64,000 nucleotides of DNA from Chelativorans multitrophicus (GTDB taxonomy: Bacteria; Pseudomonadota; Alphaproteobacteria; Rhizobiales; Rhizobiaceae): the NCBI RefSeq assembly GCF_011317445.1, contig NZ_JAAAPL010000001.1:248001-312000 (forward strand), read 5' to 3'. Under the pieces are notes generated by a model, which saw only the letters and a list, made by a program, of their open reading frames with translations, did not search any database and was not told where the DNA came from. Positions 62,222 through 64,000 of the stretch are shown piece after piece. Position 1 is the first letter of the stretch. Every line of letters starts with the position of its first letter. The translations under genes and the position numbers were made by a program.

Positions 62222-64000
62222 CCACCTCCAGACTGCACCACGAGTAAAGCCCCGCGTTTAGATCCAAATCAGCCCCGCTGGTCTGGAAAACCTCAACGGT
62301 TAGGACGTCGCCGGCCGCCACAGCTACTTTCCCGGATGTCACCGCCATGCCATACGCCCCTGAACCTGCGGGCTGAAGCTCATTGAAACCACCTTGCGCC
62401 GCAGCTCCGTTGCGGCGCAGCCGGATCGCTCGCACTCCAGTATCGTTCGCTGCAAACTCTACGTTGACACTGACCCGGACAAACCGGATCCCCTCATGGG
62501 CAGGCACGACAAAGTTCGTTGAGCTTGCGCCCGCATCAAACATGCCGAGGTCGTCCCGTGTTTTGGTGTTCCACTGGACGGCTGTGAACACATTATTCGG
62601 GATGCCTTGAGGTGATCCCGTGCGAACAACCTCCGTGGTAGGCGTGACGCGCCGCAAGACGGTGATGTTGGCCTGCCCGAACGTCCCCGCCAAATGCTGC
62701 CCGATTGTACCGGTCAGCCTCCCCGGTCTAAGCTGCACTCCGGACGCTCCAAGGCCAATCCTAACGACCTCTGCCACTGTGCCAGTGACGTTGTAGTCGA
62801 ATATGTCTATGTCCCGAGCAAGGGCGCTCGTATCAATTTGGTTGGCGATGCGCCGGGTATCTCCGTCATAGTGGTGGGTGTTTGCCGCAAGCGTTGTGTC
62901 AGTGACATTGCTGAGCAAAATATCAACCGGTGCCGACAAAGAGTGGTTGTTGGGGTCTATCTGATAGATAAGGTTCCGGTAAATTTCCAAAAACTTACCG
63001 CCTTTGATCCAGATGCCATTGTCCCGATAGGAGGCGTGGCAATTGTACATGTAACCAAGGGGCTCTGGATCAGTTCGCTCGATGTAATAGCCTTTGCGCA
63101 CCTCATTGGCGATACACTCATGGAAATACCATGCTTCCTCTGCCGTTCCTTGAGAGAAAAACCCCCAATGGGCGGAAGATGCACGGCATCGAACAACATA
63201 GGGTGAATAGCAACCGTCGAGGATAAATCCCTTGTTCATCAAAAAACGTGGATCGGTATCCGAATATAGACCATCCGGAGCCACCACCTCAGGTCCCCAG
63301 CAGCCCGTCGCAAAGCAGTCTATAAGGCGAGGACGCCAGTGCCCCGTCACATCGATCCCGAATGTTACATAGTCAGTTGCGATAGCCAGACCATTGACCC
63401 TGACATTTTGTAGGATCGCGGATGGTCGATCTTGAACGCCCCCGGGCGGCATTGTGGATTTTAGAGCCGTTCCGCCGGAAGCTTGACCGTCAATAACAAT
63501 ACTGAAATCCCGGAAGTGCGTTGCGGCTAAACGATCAGCGGATGTAAGAGCGATACCGTTGGCCGATGAGATAGCATCCAGCGTAAGGGTCGTGCTCTGC
63601 ATCCCAGCCCCAATGATGGAAATGATTTTGCTGGAGCTATCGCCGGAGACTAGATTTTCGAGATAGACGTTACCGGGGGGCAGAATGATCTGCCCATATC
63701 CACGGGCAACACTGAAATCGACGGCGTTCTGTAGAGCCTGATTCGCAATCTGGTTTTGCTGCCAAGGCCCGAAATCCTGTGCCTTTACGGTGAATGCGCT
63801 AGGAACCCAAACCTGGCCATTCTCATCGGTCCGGTAGATTCCATGGGATGGATTGCTGTCCGACCGAACCCAATCGTTACGAGCGCCAGGAGAATTGGGA
63901 TACCCTAGGACATTTATGGATGGCGCGCTTACCCCAGGATTTAGTTTCCCGATGTCATCAGGAACCGCTACGGAATTCTCATATTCATAAGCGCGGTACC
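62214..64000 (-). CDS. Beta-helix tail-spike-like protein (5' end outside window)
   Basis: The frame is open without a stop from the window's right edge (63998) to 62214, giving at least 594 residues. The visible N-terminal part has RTDENGQVWVPSAFTVKAQDFG and IIGAGMQSTTLTLDAISSANG, which fits the start of a pectate-lyase-like right-handed beta helix. Later segments (GFILDGCYSPYVVRCRASSAH, HASYRDNGIWIKGGKFLEIYRN) show repeated-coil patterns. The C-terminal 110 residues form a separate beta-rich domain (FVVPAHEGIRFVRVSVNVEF). Such proteins are phage tail spikes that bind or cut surface polysaccharide. The true start lies outside. Confidence 0.72.
   Translation of the reverse strand, partial: YRAYEYENSVAVPDDIGKLNPGVSAPSINVLGYPNSPGARNDWVRSDSNPSHGIYRTDENGQVWVPSAFTVKAQDFGPWQQNQIANQALQNAVDFSVARGYGQIILPPGNVYLENLVSGDSSSKIISIIGAGMQSTTLTLDAISSANGIALTSADRLAATHFRDFSIVIDGQASGGTALKSTMPPGGVQDRPSAILQNVRVNGLAIATDYVTFGIDVTGHWRPRLIDCFATGCWGPEVVAPDGLYSDTDPRFLMNKGFILDGCYSPYVVRCRASSAHWGFFSQGTAEEAWYFHECIANEVRKGYYIERTDPEPLGYMYNCHASYRDNGIWIKGGKFLEIYRNLIYQIDPNNHSLSAPVDILLSNVTDTTLAANTHHYDGDTRRIANQIDTSALARDIDIFDYNVTGTVAEVVRIGLGASGVQLRPGRLTGTIGQHLAGTFGQANITVLRRVTPTTEVVRTGSPQGIPNNVFTAVQWNTKTRDDLGMFDAGASSTNFVVPAHEGIRFVRVSVNVEFAANDTGVRAIRLRRNGAAAQGGFNELQPAGSGAYGMAVTSGKVAVAAGDVLTVEVFQTSGADLDLNAGLYSWCSLEVVN

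Overview
The window looks like chromosome of a Rhizobiales (Hyphomicrobiales) alphaproteobacterium, most probably of the Phyllobacteriaceae/Mesorhizobium type. The evidence is high GC, the alphaproteobacterial families seen here (DUF1476/zeta ATPase inhibitor, DUF1194, DUF2259, DUF1176, DUF1236, eukaryote-like NADP isocitrate dehydrogenase, short PurL with PurS and PurQ), and a rhizobial-type intergenic palindrome. No genus can be fixed from sequence reading alone.

Positions 1-16 kb carry mixed functions. There is the end of a fimbrial-type operon (pilin, chaperone-like protein cut by the window edge), an entericidin-like lipoprotein, ExoD, a stand-alone LigD-type polymerase, a LysR regulator divergent from two tiny genes, a DUF1194 protein, a MATE pump, a J-domain-like protein, DUF1176 and a secreted hydrolase. 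A minus-strand run then follows: flavin reductase, CoxD-like MoxR ATPase, CoxE-like VWA protein, split XdhC-type proteins and a molybdopterin-binding/MobA-like fusion. This is the accessory set for maturing a molybdenum hydroxylase, but no hydroxylase subunits are in view.

Positions 16-50 kb are the stable core: purB, purC-purS-purQ-(lipoprotein)-purL-bolA, bioY with DUF1284, grxD, an MFS pump, ttcA, rpsD, murI, trmJ, icd, alaS, psuG-psuK, recA (LexA-type box and terminator), an OmpA-type lipoprotein, a DUF1624 acyltransferase-like protein, a methyltransferase, a MerR regulator, a YdcF-like protein, DUF5993-dsbB, dnaE, DUF1236 and an SDR enzyme. Genes are packed tightly with many 1-4 nt overlaps and short convergent overlaps.

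Positions 51-64 kb are accessory. tRNA-Val(TAC) and tRNA-Asp(GTC) flank a junction. After it come an SNase-like protein, a zinc-ribbon protein, an SRAP/YedK protein, several small unknown genes, an operon of a DUF5602-like protein with a cupredoxin and an ECF sigma factor, and then a complete-looking phage lysis cassette (endolysin, two small membrane proteins, nested i-/o-spanin genes). Beyond it are an Omp25-type porin, a sulfotransferase-like protein and the end of a large beta-helix tail-spike-like gene that runs off the right edge.

The most unusual item is a structured non-coding region at about 59.70-59.89 kb, between the endolysin and the porin. It has a long-range closing helix, several hairpins including a GAAA tetraloop, a potential 7-bp pseudoknot, and ends at ATGA. 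This layout resembles HEARO (IscB-associated omega) RNA, but no IscB gene is nearby.
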